A stretch of 59,033 nucleotides of DNA from Accumulibacter sp. (lineage in GTDB: Bacteria; Pseudomonadota; Gammaproteobacteria; Burkholderiales; Rhodocyclaceae). Position numbers and translations under genes: made by a program. The stretch lies in NCBI RefSeq assembly GCF_023806635.1, contig NZ_JAMTDQ010000097.1, forward strand, positions 1-59,033, in the 5' to 3' direction. The notes under the pieces were generated by a model. That model was not told the origin of the DNA and ran no database searches. It worked only from the letters and a program-made list of their open reading frames with translations. Below, one piece after another: positions 1-8,780 of the stretch; positions within the stretch are counted from its first letter, which is position 1; each line of letters starts with the position of its first letter.

Positions 1-131
1 TTCTCGCTCTCGATCCAGAAGCGGCGATACTGCAGATTCGGCAGGAAGCGGCGCTTCGTTCTATTGTTGGCATGGGAAACGTTGTTCCCCGCCATTGGGC
101 TCTTGCCCGTCACCTGGCAAACACGCGCCAT
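1..131 (-). CDS. rpmB: 50S ribosomal protein L28 (partial, 3' end outside window)
   Basis: Small basic protein of the large ribosomal subunit. The 43 visible codons begin [20 protein letters not shown] and continue with the [13 protein letters not shown] core that marks L28. The ATG at 131 has a GGAG about 8 nt upstream. The rest of the gene, and probably rpmG after it, lies beyond position 1. It is read in the same direction as radC, a common proteobacterial arrangement. Confidence 0.93.
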   Translation of the reverse strand, partial: MARVCQVTGKSPMAGNNVSHANNRTKRRFLPNLQYRRFWIESE

Positions 132-216
132 GATCGTTGCTCCAATTGATTCAGGAAGAAAGCCCGCGATTCTAGCCGATGCAGGCAGTTGTTTTCAAGC
201 GATTTCCACCGCGCCG

Positions 217-894
217 CTAGAGGAGCCCGCGTTCGGCAAAGGACAGCGGCGCGGCCTGTGCCGCGACGATGAAGTGATCGAGCACCCGCACCTCGACCAG
301 CGCCAGGACCTGCTTCAGTTCGCTGGTCAACAACTCGTCGGCACGCGACGGTTCGGCGACCCCCGACGGGTGATTGTGCGCGAGGACCACTGCCGCCGCA
401 TTGTGCCACAGCGCCCGCTTGACGACCTCGCGCGGATAGACGCTGGTCTGCGTCAGGGTACCGCGGAACAGTTCCTCAGCAGCGATCAGGCGGTTCTGTG
501 CGTCCAGCCAGAGGGCGACGAAGACCTCATGCTCGAGGCCGGCCAGATGGAGTCGCAGGTAATCGCGCACGGCGCCGGGCGAGGCAAAGGTGCTGCGCTG
601 TTTCATTTCCTCGGCCAGCGCCCGCCGCGCCATCTCGAGGACTGCCTGCAACTGGGCATATTTCGCCGGGCCCATCCCGGGCACCTCGGAGAACTCGTTG
701 CGCCCGGCGGCGAACAGGCTGTTGAGGCTGCCGAAACGACGGATCAGGTCGCGCGCCAGGTCGACGGCGCTCGTGCCCCTGCTGCCCACACGCAGGAAGA
801 TCGCCAGCAGCTCGGCATCGGAGAGCGACGCCGCGCCACGCGCGAGCAGACGCTCGCGCGGCCGCTCGTCCACCGGCCAGTCGGTGATCGCCAT
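217..894 (-). CDS. radC: RadC/YicR family JAMM-domain protein
   Basis: A 225-aa protein of the RadC family, whose role is unsettled; family members are named DNA repair proteins, but many act around recombination or mobile elements. An N-terminal helix-hairpin-helix-like region (about residues 20-90, with the [10 protein letters not shown] turn) is followed by a JAMM metalloprotease-like domain. The metal-binding motif is intact: HNHPSG (H173, H175) and SRAD (D186). I start at the ATG reading MAITDWP because the in-frame extension upstream (from 930) is not conserved-looking. It is upstream of rpmB and divergent from coaBC. Confidence 0.92.
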   Translation of the reverse strand: MAITDWPVDERPRERLLARGAASLSDAELLAIFLRVGSRGTSAVDLARDLIRRFGSLNSLFAAGRNEFSEVPGMGPAKYAQLQAVLEMARRALAEEMKQRSTFASPGAVRDYLRLHLAGLEHEVFVALWLDAQNRLIAAEELFRGTLTQTSVYPREVVKRALWHNAAAVVLAHNHPSGVAEPSRADELLTSELKQVLALVEVRVLDHFIVAAQAAPLSFAERGLL

Positions 895-1023
895 CTCCAC
901 CCTCTCCCCTGCAGCTTCCCGGGCCTTCATTGTAGCGATGTCGGCGATGCTGCAGAAGCAGTCGCGCCCCCGGCAGGACGGCGGCTGCCGTGACGGCTGC
1001 CGCCGTCACCGCCGCATCTCCAG

Positions 1024-1029
1024 TAGAAT
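1024..1029 (+). promoter_or_regulatory. -10 element of the coaBC-dut promoter
   Basis: TAGAAT lies in the radC-coaBC divergent gap, 40 nt before the coaBC start. No convincing -35 box is visible, so the call rests on the -10 match and position. Confidence 0.4.
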
Positions 1030-1069
1030 GTGCCGCCTGGGATGTTCAACGGGTGGATGGACTTTGCGC

Positions 1070-2266
1070 ATGGAACTGGCTGGGAAACGCATCCTTCTCG
1101 GGGTTACTGGCGGCATCGCCGCCTACAAGGCGGCCGAACTGCTCCGCCTGCTGGGCCGCGAGGGCGCTGCGGTGCAGGTGGTGATGAGTGAAGCCGCCAC
1201 CCGCTTCGTCACGCCGGTCACCTTCCAGGCGCTGTCCGGGCAGCCGGTGTTCAGCGACCAGTGGGACCCGCGGGTGGCGAACAACATGGCGCACATCGAC
1301 CTGTCGCGTGCCGCCGACGCCGTGCTCGTCGCACCGGCATCGGCCGATTTCATCGCCAAGGTGGCGAACGGCCTCGCCGACGACCTGCTGACGACGCTGG
1401 TCCTCGCCCGCGACTGCCCGCTGCTGCTGGCTCCGGCGATGAACCGGCAGATGTGGGAAAACCCGGCGACGGCGCGCAACGTGGCGACGCTGCGCGCCGA
1501 CGGCGTCAGCATCCTCGGTCCCGACCATGGAGATCAGGCATGCGGCGAAAGCGGCCCCGGCCGGATGCTCGAAGCGGCGGAGATCCGCGACGGACTGGTC
1601 GCTCACTTCCAGCCGCGCCTGCTGGCGAACGTCAACGTCCTCCTGACGGCCGGCCCGACATTCGAGGCGATCGATCCCGTACGCGGCATCACCAACCTGT
1701 CGAGCGGCAGGATGGGCTACGCCATCGCGCGCGCGGCGCACGAGGCGGGTGCGCGGGTGACCCTGGTCTCGGGCCCGGTCCACCTGCCCTGCCCGGCCGG
1801 CGTCAACCGCATCGACGTCACCAGTGCGCTCGACATGCACGCCGAGGTGATGGCGCGGGTCGCCCGGCACGAGGTCTTCATCGCCGTTGCCGCGGTGGCG
1901 GACTACCGGCCGGCGCGGACCATCGCGCAGAAGATCAAGAAGGGCGCGCAAGCGATGCCACCGGCGATCGAGCTGGTGCTGAATCCGGACATCCTCGCCG
2001 ACGTCGCCGCCCTGGCCGCGCCACCGCTGTGCGTCGGCTTCGCCGCCGAGAGCGAGAACCTCGCCGCCTACGCCGAGCAGAAGCGGCGCAGCAAGGGCAT
2101 TCCACTGATCGTCGGCAACCTCATCCAGGACGGCTTTGGTGGTGACGACAACCGGCTGGTCCTCTTCGACGATGACGGGCAGCACCCCCTGGCGCCGGCA
2201 TCCAAGATCGTCCTCGCCCGGCAACTGGTGGCGCACATCGCCGGCCTGCTGGCGAGACGCGGATGA
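1070..2266 (+). CDS. coaBC: Bifunctional phosphopantothenoylcysteine decarboxylase / phosphopantothenate-cysteine ligase
   Basis: A 398-aa cytoplasmic enzyme catalysing two successive steps of coenzyme A synthesis: ligation of cysteine to 4'-phosphopantothenate, then FMN-dependent decarboxylation. The CoaC half (about 1-185) has the flavoprotein start [10 protein letters not shown], active-site H75, the PAMNRQMW motif (122-129) and C158 in the substrate clamp. The CoaB half has [20 protein letters not shown] and the KIKK lysine region. Length is normal. The ATG at 1070 is chosen because the CoaC fold begins there; the open frame upstream to 590 runs antisense through radC. The stop overlaps dut by 4 nt, so the two are coupled. 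Confidence 0.96.
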   Translation: MELAGKRILLGVTGGIAAYKAAELLRLLGREGAAVQVVMSEAATRFVTPVTFQALSGQPVFSDQWDPRVANNMAHIDLSRAADAVLVAPASADFIAKVANGLADDLLTTLVLARDCPLLLAPAMNRQMWENPATARNVATLRADGVSILGPDHGDQACGESGPGRMLEAAEIRDGLVAHFQPRLLANVNVLLTAGPTFEAIDPVRGITNLSSGRMGYAIARAAHEAGARVTLVSGPVHLPCPAGVNRIDVTSALDMHAEVMARVARHEVFIAVAAVADYRPARTIAQKIKKGAQAMPPAIELVLNPDILADVAALAAPPLCVGFAAESENLAAYAEQKRRSKGIPLIVGNLIQDGFGGDDNRLVLFDDDGQHPLAPASKIVLARQLVAHIAGLLARRG

Positions 2267-2724
2267 ACGGGCGCAGCCTGCAGATCGACATCAAGCTGCT
2301 CGACGCGCGCCTGCGCGAGCAGCCGCCGCACTACGCGACACCCGGTTCGGCCGGACTCGACCTGCGCGCCTGCATCGAGCAGCCGCTCGTCATCGCACCC
2401 GGCGAGACGCGCCTGATCCCGACCGGCATCGCGATCCACCTGGCTGATCCCGGACTGGCAGCGATGATCCTGCCGCGCTCCGGCCTTGGCCACCGGCATG
2501 GCATCGTGCTCGGCAATCTGGTCGGCCTGATCGACTCCGACTACCAGGGCGAGATCATGGTGTCGACCTGGAACCGCGGGCATGAACCCTTCACGCTGCG
2601 ACCGCTCGACCGACTGGCGCAACTGGTGGTGGTACCGGTACTGCAGATGTCGTTCAACATCGTCGACGACTTCGCCGCCAGCGCCCGTGGCGATGGCGGT
2701 TTCGGCAGCACCGGGCACGGCTGA
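2263..2724 (+). CDS. dut: Deoxyuridine 5'-triphosphate nucleotidohydrolase
   Basis: A 153-aa trimeric dUTPase that hydrolyses dUTP to dUMP and pyrophosphate, limiting uracil in DNA and supplying dTMP synthesis. The family motifs are in order: [10 protein letters not shown] (about 27-36), [10 protein letters not shown], the catalytic [10 protein letters not shown], and the C-terminal lid GGFGSTG. Length matches bacterial Dut. The start overlaps the coaBC stop (ATGA), the usual coaBC-dut pair. A GC-rich repeat-bearing gap follows. Confidence 0.97.
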   Translation: MNGRSLQIDIKLLDARLREQPPHYATPGSAGLDLRACIEQPLVIAPGETRLIPTGIAIHLADPGLAAMILPRSGLGHRHGIVLGNLVGLIDSDYQGEIMVSTWNRGHEPFTLRPLDRLAQLVVVPVLQMSFNIVDDFAASARGDGGFGSTGHG

Positions 2725-2739
2725 CAGGTCGTGCAGCAA

Positions 2740-2818
2740 TCGTCGCGAGCAGGCCGGGTGCAAGGCGCCAGCGAGTGAACGACGAGACGGATCAGGTGAA
2801 CCGGCGCGGAGTGAGCGA
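2740..2818. repeat. Intergenic repeat copy A
   Basis: This gap between dut and dsbB contains TCGTCGCGAGCAG (2740-2752), then a degenerate GCGAGTGAACGA near 2771, then GGAGTGAGCGA (2808-2818). The first and last blocks recur in the same order at 24334-24374. Nothing in this gap codes for a recognisable protein. Confidence 0.4.
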
Positions 2819-2900
2819 CTGGGCAACGCCGCCGATCGGTCGCGCCGTGGATTGATTCACGACCCCTGCCGCCGCTACGCCGCCGGGCGCATGAGCACCG

Positions 2901-3398
2901 TCAGTCGCTGCGCGGTCGCAGCATCACGGCAGCGGCGGCGAGGAAGCCGATGAAGCAAAGCCCCGACCAGTTGGCCATGGACAGGCCGAGCAGGATCCAG
3001 TCCTTGCTCGAGCAGAAACCGGTGGCGAGAAACATCTGTGGCCACAGCGCACCAAACCAGTCGACGATCCGCTCGATCAGCGTCGGCTCGCCGAAACCGC
3101 ACTCCATCCCCTCCTGCGGCAGGTATTGCAGCCAGCTCTGATAAGCTGCGGTCGTCACGCCGCCGGCCGCCACCACGGCCAACAGGATGCTCGACACGCG
3201 GGTGGCAGCGGGCAACAATGCGCCGATCAGCGCGAGCAGGGCGATCGCCAGGAAGAGCAGGCGCTGGAAGATGCACAGCGGGCAGGGCTGCAGGCGCATG
3301 ATCTCGCCGATCGCCCAGCCGGCCAGCGTCAGACCGATTGCCGCCGTGGCCAGCAGGAGCAGGATCGTGCGCGGCGACCGCCCGGCAAGCGGTATCAC
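2901..3398 (-). CDS. dsbB: Disulfide bond formation protein B
   Basis: A 165-aa inner-membrane quinone reductase that re-oxidises periplasmic DsbA and passes electrons to quinone. It shows four hydrophobic helices (about 10-30, 44-62, 68-88, 140-160). The first redox pair is C39/C42 in CPLC and the second pair C100 and C129 lies in the long periplasmic loop, as in DsbB. No dsbA is adjacent. It follows the desaturase on the same strand with only 3 nt between them, so the two are probably co-transcribed. Confidence 0.93.
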   Translation of the reverse strand: MIPLAGRSPRTILLLLATAAIGLTLAGWAIGEIMRLQPCPLCIFQRLLFLAIALLALIGALLPAATRVSSILLAVVAAGGVTTAAYQSWLQYLPQEGMECGFGEPTLIERIVDWFGALWPQMFLATGFCSSKDWILLGLSMANWSGLCFIGFLAAAAVMLRPRSD

Positions 3399-3401
3399 CG
3401 C

Positions 3402-4565
3402 TCAGACCAGGACATAGCTGCGCAGGCGCAGCGACAGTTCCCGCAACTGCCGCACCCCCGAGTTCTCGGCCCGCTCACACCAGTCCTGCAGCGCCCTGAG
3501 GAGAGACTCGCCGGAGGCGTTCGACCGCTCCCAGAGCGCGATCAGTTCATCGCGCATGGCGTATGCGGTCTGCAGCGCTCGACTTTCGTCCAGCATCATT
3601 TCGAGCCTGCCGCGAGCTTCCTGCGGGATCGTCCGCGAATCGGCGGCGAGCCACCGCTTCAGGCCGCGGAAGCGCTTGCCGTGCTGCAGTCGGGCAAGTT
3701 CCTCGCGATACACCTGCTTCAGCGAGCGGGCATACTGGGCCAGCAGGTCGTAGCGGTTGGCAATCACCGCCTGCAGGGTATTGGCGTCGACCACCGGCCG
3801 CAGCCCTCCCAGGCGCGGCCTGGGGGCGACCCGCTTGATCCGTGCCAGGCGAAGCGCCGCCAGCATGCGGATGTAGAGCCATCCGACATCGAACTCGTAC
3901 CACCGGATCGACAATCGGGCCGAGGTGGGGAAGGTGTGATGGTTGTTGTGCAGTTCCTCGCCGCCGATCAGGATGCCCCAGGGGCTGATGTTCGTACTTG
4001 CGTCGGCCGGGCTGAAGTTGCGGTAGCCCCAGAAATGCCCGAGGCCGTTGATGACGCCGGCCGCCCAGAAGGGAATCCAGGCCATCTGGACCAGCCAGAT
4101 CAGCGACCCGGCAGCGACGCCGAAGATCAGCACATCGAGCGCCAGCATGATGGCGACGCCCAGTTTGTGCCACGGGGTATACAGATGCCGCTCGAGCCAG
4201 TCATCCGGTGTGCCGTGACCGTAACGCTGCAACGTATCGGGCTTCCTGGCCTCCCGGACATAGAGGAAGACGCCGCTCCACAGTACGCGGTGGATGCCAT
4301 GCACCCGCGGGCTGTGCGGATCATCGACCGTCTCGCAGCGGGCGTGATGCTTGCGGTGAACCGCCGCCCACTCCTTCGTCACCATGCCGGTGGTCAGCCA
4401 TAACCAGAGCCGGAAGAAATGGGCCACCAGGGGGTGCAACTCGAGCGCACGATGCGCCTGCTGCCGATGCAGGAAGACCGTCACGGCAACGATCGTGACG
4501 TGGGTCAGGACGAGGGTCATCAGAACGTAGCCCCACCAGGGCCAATCGACCATTCCAGCGTACAT
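3402..4565 (-). CDS. Membrane fatty acid desaturase (acyl-CoA delta-9 type)
   Basis: A 387-aa integral membrane di-iron desaturase, expected to introduce a cis double bond into saturated acyl chains. All three histidine boxes are present: HRQQAH (H33, H38), HRKHH (70-74) and HNNHH (206-210). Hydrophobic helix pairs lie between the boxes. The C-terminal 150 residues (after about 240) are hydrophilic and helical, giving a longer tail than the minimal enzyme. It is divergent from the two-component pair at 4742 and upstream of dsbB. The exact acyl substrate cannot be read from sequence. Confidence 0.88.
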   Translation of the reverse strand: MYAGMVDWPWWGYVLMTLVLTHVTIVAVTVFLHRQQAHRALELHPLVAHFFRLWLWLTTGMVTKEWAAVHRKHHARCETVDDPHSPRVHGIHRVLWSGVFLYVREARKPDTLQRYGHGTPDDWLERHLYTPWHKLGVAIMLALDVLIFGVAAGSLIWLVQMAWIPFWAAGVINGLGHFWGYRNFSPADASTNISPWGILIGGEELHNNHHTFPTSARLSIRWYEFDVGWLYIRMLAALRLARIKRVAPRPRLGGLRPVVDANTLQAVIANRYDLLAQYARSLKQVYREELARLQHGKRFRGLKRWLAADSRTIPQEARGRLEMMLDESRALQTAYAMRDELIALWERSNASGESLLRALQDWCERAENSGVRQLRELSLRLRSYVLV

Positions 4566-4741
4566 GCGGCAAATTCCGGAGAAGTTGGGCAGCCGGCGAT
4601 TCTAAGGCAATCGCGCGCCATCACCAAACGCCGGTGACGACGCGGCCCCGGTCCTGGTCGCAGAGTCCGGCCGGCCACCGCGCAGCGGTGCTTCGCGTGG
4701 CAGACGTTTCTCACACGCGCACAAGCCGTTATCATTGAGCC

Positions 4742-5458
4742 ATGAAGACACGAATCCTGCTCGTCGAGGATGATGCGCGCCTCGCCGACCTCACCGCCGA
4801 ATACCTGCGCAAGAACGACTTCGAGGTCTCGATCGAGCCGCAAGGTACGCGCGCCGAGACGCGCATCCTCGACGAGCGTCCCGATCTGGTGATTCTGGAC
4901 GTGATGCTGCCGGGGAAGGACGGTTTCGAGGTCTGCAGGGCGGTGCGCGCGCACTACGCCGGCGTGATCCTGATGCTCACCGCCCGTGATGAGGACTTCG
5001 ACCAGATCCTCGGTCTCGAACTCGGCGCCGACGACTACATCGCCAAGCCGGTCCAGCCACGCCTGCTGCTCGCGCGCATCAAGGCGCTGCTGCGGCGCGC
5101 GCCGGCAACGCCGGCCAGCGGCGAGGGGAGCGATGCCGGTGCACCGATCGAGCTGACTTTCGGCCGCTTTCGCATCAGCCAGGCGACGCGCAGCACCTCG
5201 CTCGGCGACGACCGGATCGACCTGACGACCGCCGAGTTCGACCTGCTCTGGCTGCTCGCACGCCACGCCGGCAGCATCCTGTCGCGCGATGACCTGTTGC
5301 AGGAACTGCGCGGCATCGGTTTCGACGGCCTCGACCGCTCGATCGACGCGCGCATCTCCCGCCTGCGCCGCAAGCTTGGCGACGATCCGGAAAACCCGAC
5401 GCGAATCAAGACAGTGCGCGGCAAGGGCTACCTCTTCAGCAAGCATGACTGGCAATAG
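4742..5458 (+). CDS. OmpR-family response regulator, RstA-like
   Basis: A 238-aa transcription factor. The receiver domain (1-120) has the acidic pocket EDD (9-11), phospho-acceptor D53, the switch threonine in LTAR and the lysine in AKP. The winged-helix DNA-binding domain (about 135-235) ends in the usual TVRGKGYLF. The pattern is closest to RstA. The 3' end overlaps the kinase gene by 14 nt, so they form one operon. A TATCAT box sits just upstream of the start. The divergent desaturase gene is a plausible but unproven target. Confidence 0.9.
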   Translation: MKTRILLVEDDARLADLTAEYLRKNDFEVSIEPQGTRAETRILDERPDLVILDVMLPGKDGFEVCRAVRAHYAGVILMLTARDEDFDQILGLELGADDYIAKPVQPRLLLARIKALLRRAPATPASGEGSDAGAPIELTFGRFRISQATRSTSLGDDRIDLTTAEFDLLWLLARHAGSILSRDDLLQELRGIGFDGLDRSIDARISRLRRKLGDDPENPTRIKTVRGKGYLFSKHDWQ

Positions 5459-6857
5459 CGGCAACAACAGGCTGCTCGCCATCCTCGGAACCTACAAGCC
5501 GGAACCCTGGCGCGGCCGCTACAGCCTGTCCCGGCTGTTCTTCAACTTCTACCTGCTGGTCATGGGCTCCTTCGTCGCCATTGCGATCTTTGCCGACTTC
5601 GTCATCTCGACCGCAGTGAAGGGAATCACCGACGACTACACCAGCCGCTTCATGCGCGGCACGGTGTTGCTGATCGAGGAGGAGTTGTTCCGCCGGCCAC
5701 GCTCGGAATGGATGCGGACGATCAAGGCTCTCGATCAGAAGTTCGCCTATCGCCTCGACATCGTCGACCGCTGGACGCTGATGCTGCCCCCGAAAGAGGC
5801 GGAAAAGCTCGACAGCGGCGAGCTGGCGATCGACGCCCAGGGGGACATCATCTATCACCGCCTGAAACAGACGCCGCAGATACTCGTCGTCGGACCGATC
5901 TCCCCGGAGCGGAATCCGGAGTACCAGCGCGGCATGCCGCTCGACCTGCGCATCAGCCTGCTGACCTGGAGCCTGATCGGCGTCTGCCTGGCGATCGTCG
6001 TCTGGCTGTGGGTCCATCCCGTCTGGCGGGATCTGGAAGCGATGCGCCAGACCGCGCGTTCACTCGGCGAGGGATTCTTCGTTGCGCGCGCACCGGCGAT
6101 GCGCAGCAGCGCCTTCAGGCCACTGGCCGAAACCCTGAATGGCATGGCCGAGCGCATCCAGCGTCTGATCGCCACGCAGAAGGAGCTGTCGAGCGCGATC
6201 TCGCACGAACTGCGGACACCGATCGCGCGCCTGCGCTTCGCGCTCGAGATGCTCGCCGCCACCGACGAGCGGGCTGAACGCGAACGCATGGCCGGAGCCA
6301 TGGAAGGTGACCTCGATGAACTGGACGGATTGATCGACTCAAGCCTGACCTATGCGCGTTTCGAACGTGAGCAGCCCGAACTGCAGCTGACCGAGGTCGA
6401 GTTTGCTCCCTGGCTCGAGGAACAGGTGGAGGCCGTCCGTGTCCTCGCGCGCAAGCTCGACCTGCAGGTGGACAGCGCCACGCTGCCGCCCCTGCTGCAC
6501 GTCGAACTCGATCGCAGGAGCATGCCCTACGCCATCGGCAACCTGCTGCGCAACGCGATCCGCTACGCCCGGGCCCAGGTCCGTGTCAGTGCCGAGGTGG
6601 CCGATGGCGAGATCCGGGTGCATGTCGACGACGACGGCATCGGCATCCCGGTCGAGGAGCGCGACCGCGTCTTCTCCGCCTTCACCCGCCTCGACCGTTC
6701 GCGCGACCGCTCGACCGGTGGCTACGGCCTTGGTCTGGCGATCGCCCGCCTGGTCCTGGAGCAGCACAACGGCCGCGCCAGCGCCGGCGACTCCCCACTT
6801 GGCGGCGCCCGTCTGACGCTGAACTGGCCACTGTCACAGAACGTCACGGAAAGCTGA
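5445..6857 (+). CDS. Sensor histidine kinase, RstB-like
   Basis: A 470-aa inner-membrane kinase partner of the regulator at 4742. It has TM1 at about 33-55, a periplasmic sensor of about 110 residues, TM2 at about 170-192, HAMP, a dimerisation domain with phospho-acceptor H254 in SHELRTP, and an ATPase domain with the N box (NLLRNAIRYA), G1 (DDGIGIP), F box (FTRLDRS) and G2 (GYGLGLAIA). The start ATG lies inside the last codons of the regulator gene, as in translationally coupled pairs. The signal is unknown; E. coli RstB responds to Mg2+/PhoPQ inputs, which cannot be assumed here. Confidence 0.9.
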   Translation: MTGNSGNNRLLAILGTYKPEPWRGRYSLSRLFFNFYLLVMGSFVAIAIFADFVISTAVKGITDDYTSRFMRGTVLLIEEELFRRPRSEWMRTIKALDQKFAYRLDIVDRWTLMLPPKEAEKLDSGELAIDAQGDIIYHRLKQTPQILVVGPISPERNPEYQRGMPLDLRISLLTWSLIGVCLAIVVWLWVHPVWRDLEAMRQTARSLGEGFFVARAPAMRSSAFRPLAETLNGMAERIQRLIATQKELSSAISHELRTPIARLRFALEMLAATDERAERERMAGAMEGDLDELDGLIDSSLTYARFEREQPELQLTEVEFAPWLEEQVEAVRVLARKLDLQVDSATLPPLLHVELDRRSMPYAIGNLLRNAIRYARAQVRVSAEVADGEIRVHVDDDGIGIPVEERDRVFSAFTRLDRSRDRSTGGYGLGLAIARLVLEQHNGRASAGDSPLGGARLTLNWPLSQNVTES

Positions 6858-6935
6858 CGCAATCGCTGCAGACCGGCAAGCCGTCGGCCGACTATCATCC
6901 GTCCCTGTCGATGAAGCAATGACCCAGGAGACGAG

Positions 6936-7094
6936 ATGAGCGAGTTCAAAATCAATTGCGAGCGATTCCTTGCCGCGACGCGGCAGCACCTGTTCTCCGG
7001 CGAGGCGGCTCCCGGTGCGTCGCCCGAGGCTCGCGAGGACGATGCAGCGGTCCATTGTGGCCGCGCCGAGCATCGTGGTCACAACTGCGCATGA
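6936..7094 (+). CDS. Small hypothetical protein (52 aa) with Cys/His-rich tail
   Basis: Not recognised. The ORF starts MSEFKINCERFLAATRQHLF after a good ribosome site (AGGAG, 5 nt spacer) and ends in a Cys/His-rich stretch (HCGRAEHRGHNC) that could bind a metal ion. Its TGA overlaps the ATG of the next small ORF (ATGA), which supports both being translated. A TATCAT box lies about 40 nt upstream. It may be co-transcribed with the kinase gene. Confidence 0.55.
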   Translation: MSEFKINCERFLAATRQHLFSGEAAPGASPEAREDDAAVHCGRAEHRGHNCA

Positions 7095-7288
7095 GTTCAC
7101 TGGCGGTGCCGTCCGAACGATTCCCCATCAGCGAAGGAGTGGGGCTTTTCGTCGGCATCGTCGCCTGGGATCTGCTCAGTGCTGGCGAGATGAACCTGCT
7201 CCAGGCGGCGCTGGCCGCTGCCGTCGGCTCGCTCGCGTGGTACGCCGTCCGCTGCTGGCGAACGAGGATTCGCGGCAAACGACGCTGA
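7091..7288 (+). CDS. Small membrane protein (65 aa)
   Basis: Not recognised. It begins MSSLAVPSERFPISEGVGLF with two hydrophobic stretches (about 17-29 and 35-53) and a basic C-terminus (RTRIRGKRR), consistent with a small inner-membrane protein with a cytoplasmic tail. The start overlaps the preceding 52-aa ORF by 4 nt. Transcription should end at the hairpin at 7397-7429. Confidence 0.5.
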   Translation: MSSLAVPSERFPISEGVGLFVGIVAWDLLSAGEMNLLQAALAAAVGSLAWYAVRCWRTRIRGKRR

Positions 7289-7396
7289 ATCCCATGCGCT
7301 GTGCAGCGCTGTAGTCTGTGTCGTGCAACTGTAGTCCGAGTGTTTCTGCTGTGTCTGGTTGACCCTCCCTTCCGCCCGTCCGAATGACGGACTTCC

Positions 7397-7429
7397 GCCC
7401 CGCGCCACGCTGGCGCGGGGCTTTTTTTT
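7397..7429 (+). terminator. Rho-independent terminator
   Basis: A perfect 11-bp stem (GCCCCGCGCCA / TGGCGCGGGGC) with a CGC loop is followed by eight T. A smaller hairpin (GTCCG-aatga-CGGAC, 7378-7392) comes just before. It ends the plus-strand kinase/small-ORF unit and faces the convergent mscS gene. Confidence 0.9.
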
Positions 7430-7463
7430 CCGCGGCCGCTGCCCCGGCGCTGGCGACAAGTCC

Positions 7464-8780
7464 TCAGCCCGCTGTCGGTGCGGCCACCGCCGGCAGACTG
7501 CCAATCAGCCGCACTTCACGCTGCGGGAAGGGAATCTCGATGCCGTTCTCGCGAAACGAGCGCCAGATCGCCACGTTGATCGCCGAGCGAACGGCTCCGC
7601 TACCCTGTTGCGGATCGCCGATCCAGAAGCCCAACTCGAGATTGATGCCACTGTCGGCGAAGTTGGTCAGCAACACCACTGGCGCCGGTTCCGCCAACAC
7701 CCGCGGCTGCGTCCTTGCCGCCTCGCCCATCAGCCGCATCGCCAGCTCCAGGTCCGTGCCATAGCTCACCTGCAGCGAAACGACGACGCGCAGCTGCGAG
7801 TCGCTGTAGGACTCGTTGCGGATGACATTGGAGACCAGGTACTCGTTCGGGACGATCACCTCGGTTCCGGTGAGCATCCGCAGGACCGTGTAGCGCGAGG
7901 TGATCTTGGTCACGACGCCCGCGGTCGTCGGATCGAGCGCCACCAGGTGACCGAGACGAATCGACTTGTCGAGCAGGATGATGAAACCGCTGACGTAGTT
8001 GCTGGCGATCTTCTGCAGACCGAGGCCGAGGCCGACGGCGAGCGCGCCGCTGAAGACCGACAGCGCGGTGATGTCGATGCCGACGATCGACAGCCCGAGC
8101 AGGAGGGCGATCACCGACAGGACGGCCTTGACCAGGCGGCTGATGACGACCCGGATGCTCGAGTCCATCGTTTCCTTCGCCAGCAACCGAGCCTCGATCT
8201 CGCCCGACAGCCACAATGCCAGCAGCACCGTCACCACTACCGTCACCAGCCCGCTGAGCAGCGTCCACAGGTCGAGGGTCTGCCTGCCGGCAGTGAAGCT
8301 CACCTGCTGCAGGAGGTCGATCAGCGGGACGGCGAGGCCTGTCAGGTGCAGGGCGAAACCAAGCCAGACGACGGTCGCGATCCAGCGCTCGGAAGTCGCC
8401 AACCAGCCACTCGGTGAAAAGGCGTGACGCAGCAGATAGACCGCTGCCCGCACGAGCGCCATCGACAACAGCAAGGGCACCGCCAGGTCGAGCAGGCTGA
8501 CCGGCCCGAGATGCCAGTAGCGGAAGGCGCGCCGGACGACGACGACCAGCAACAGCGCCAGGAGCGGGAAGGAAACACGCTTCAGACTGCCGCTGCCGAA
8601 GGCGCGCAGGGCGCCATAGGGCTCCGCCGCGACGGTGGCCGCATGCCGCTGCCAGGTGCGCGTCGCGCCCCAGGCGGCGAGCAGGCTGATCGCGACGGCA
8701 AACACCTGCCAGAGAAAGCCCGGATTGCGCAGATCGCGCCAGAGTTCAAGCAACAGGGCAAACATCTCCTTCTCGTTCAT
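7464..8780 (-). CDS. MscS-family mechanosensitive ion channel
   Basis: A 438-aa membrane channel expected to open under membrane tension and release solutes on osmotic downshock. About six hydrophobic segments precede the conserved pore region SVFSGALAVGLGLGLQKIAS and NYVSGFIILLDKSI. The beta domain (VPNEYLVSNVIRNES) and the C-terminal alpha/beta domain follow. I start at MNEKEMF, with GGAGAGG upstream and a 4-nt overlap with the rsmB stop; the longer open frame runs through rsmB. It is larger than minimal MscS, with extra N-terminal helices. Confidence 0.9.
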   Translation of the reverse strand: MNEKEMFALLLELWRDLRNPGFLWQVFAVAISLLAAWGATRTWQRHAATVAAEPYGALRAFGSGSLKRVSFPLLALLLVVVVRRAFRYWHLGPVSLLDLAVPLLLSMALVRAAVYLLRHAFSPSGWLATSERWIATVVWLGFALHLTGLAVPLIDLLQQVSFTAGRQTLDLWTLLSGLVTVVVTVLLALWLSGEIEARLLAKETMDSSIRVVISRLVKAVLSVIALLLGLSIVGIDITALSVFSGALAVGLGLGLQKIASNYVSGFIILLDKSIRLGHLVALDPTTAGVVTKITSRYTVLRMLTGTEVIVPNEYLVSNVIRNESYSDSQLRVVVSLQVSYGTDLELAMRLMGEAARTQPRVLAEPAPVVLLTNFADSGINLELGFWIGDPQQGSGAVRSAINVAIWRSFRENGIEIPFPQREVRLIGSLPAVAAPTAG

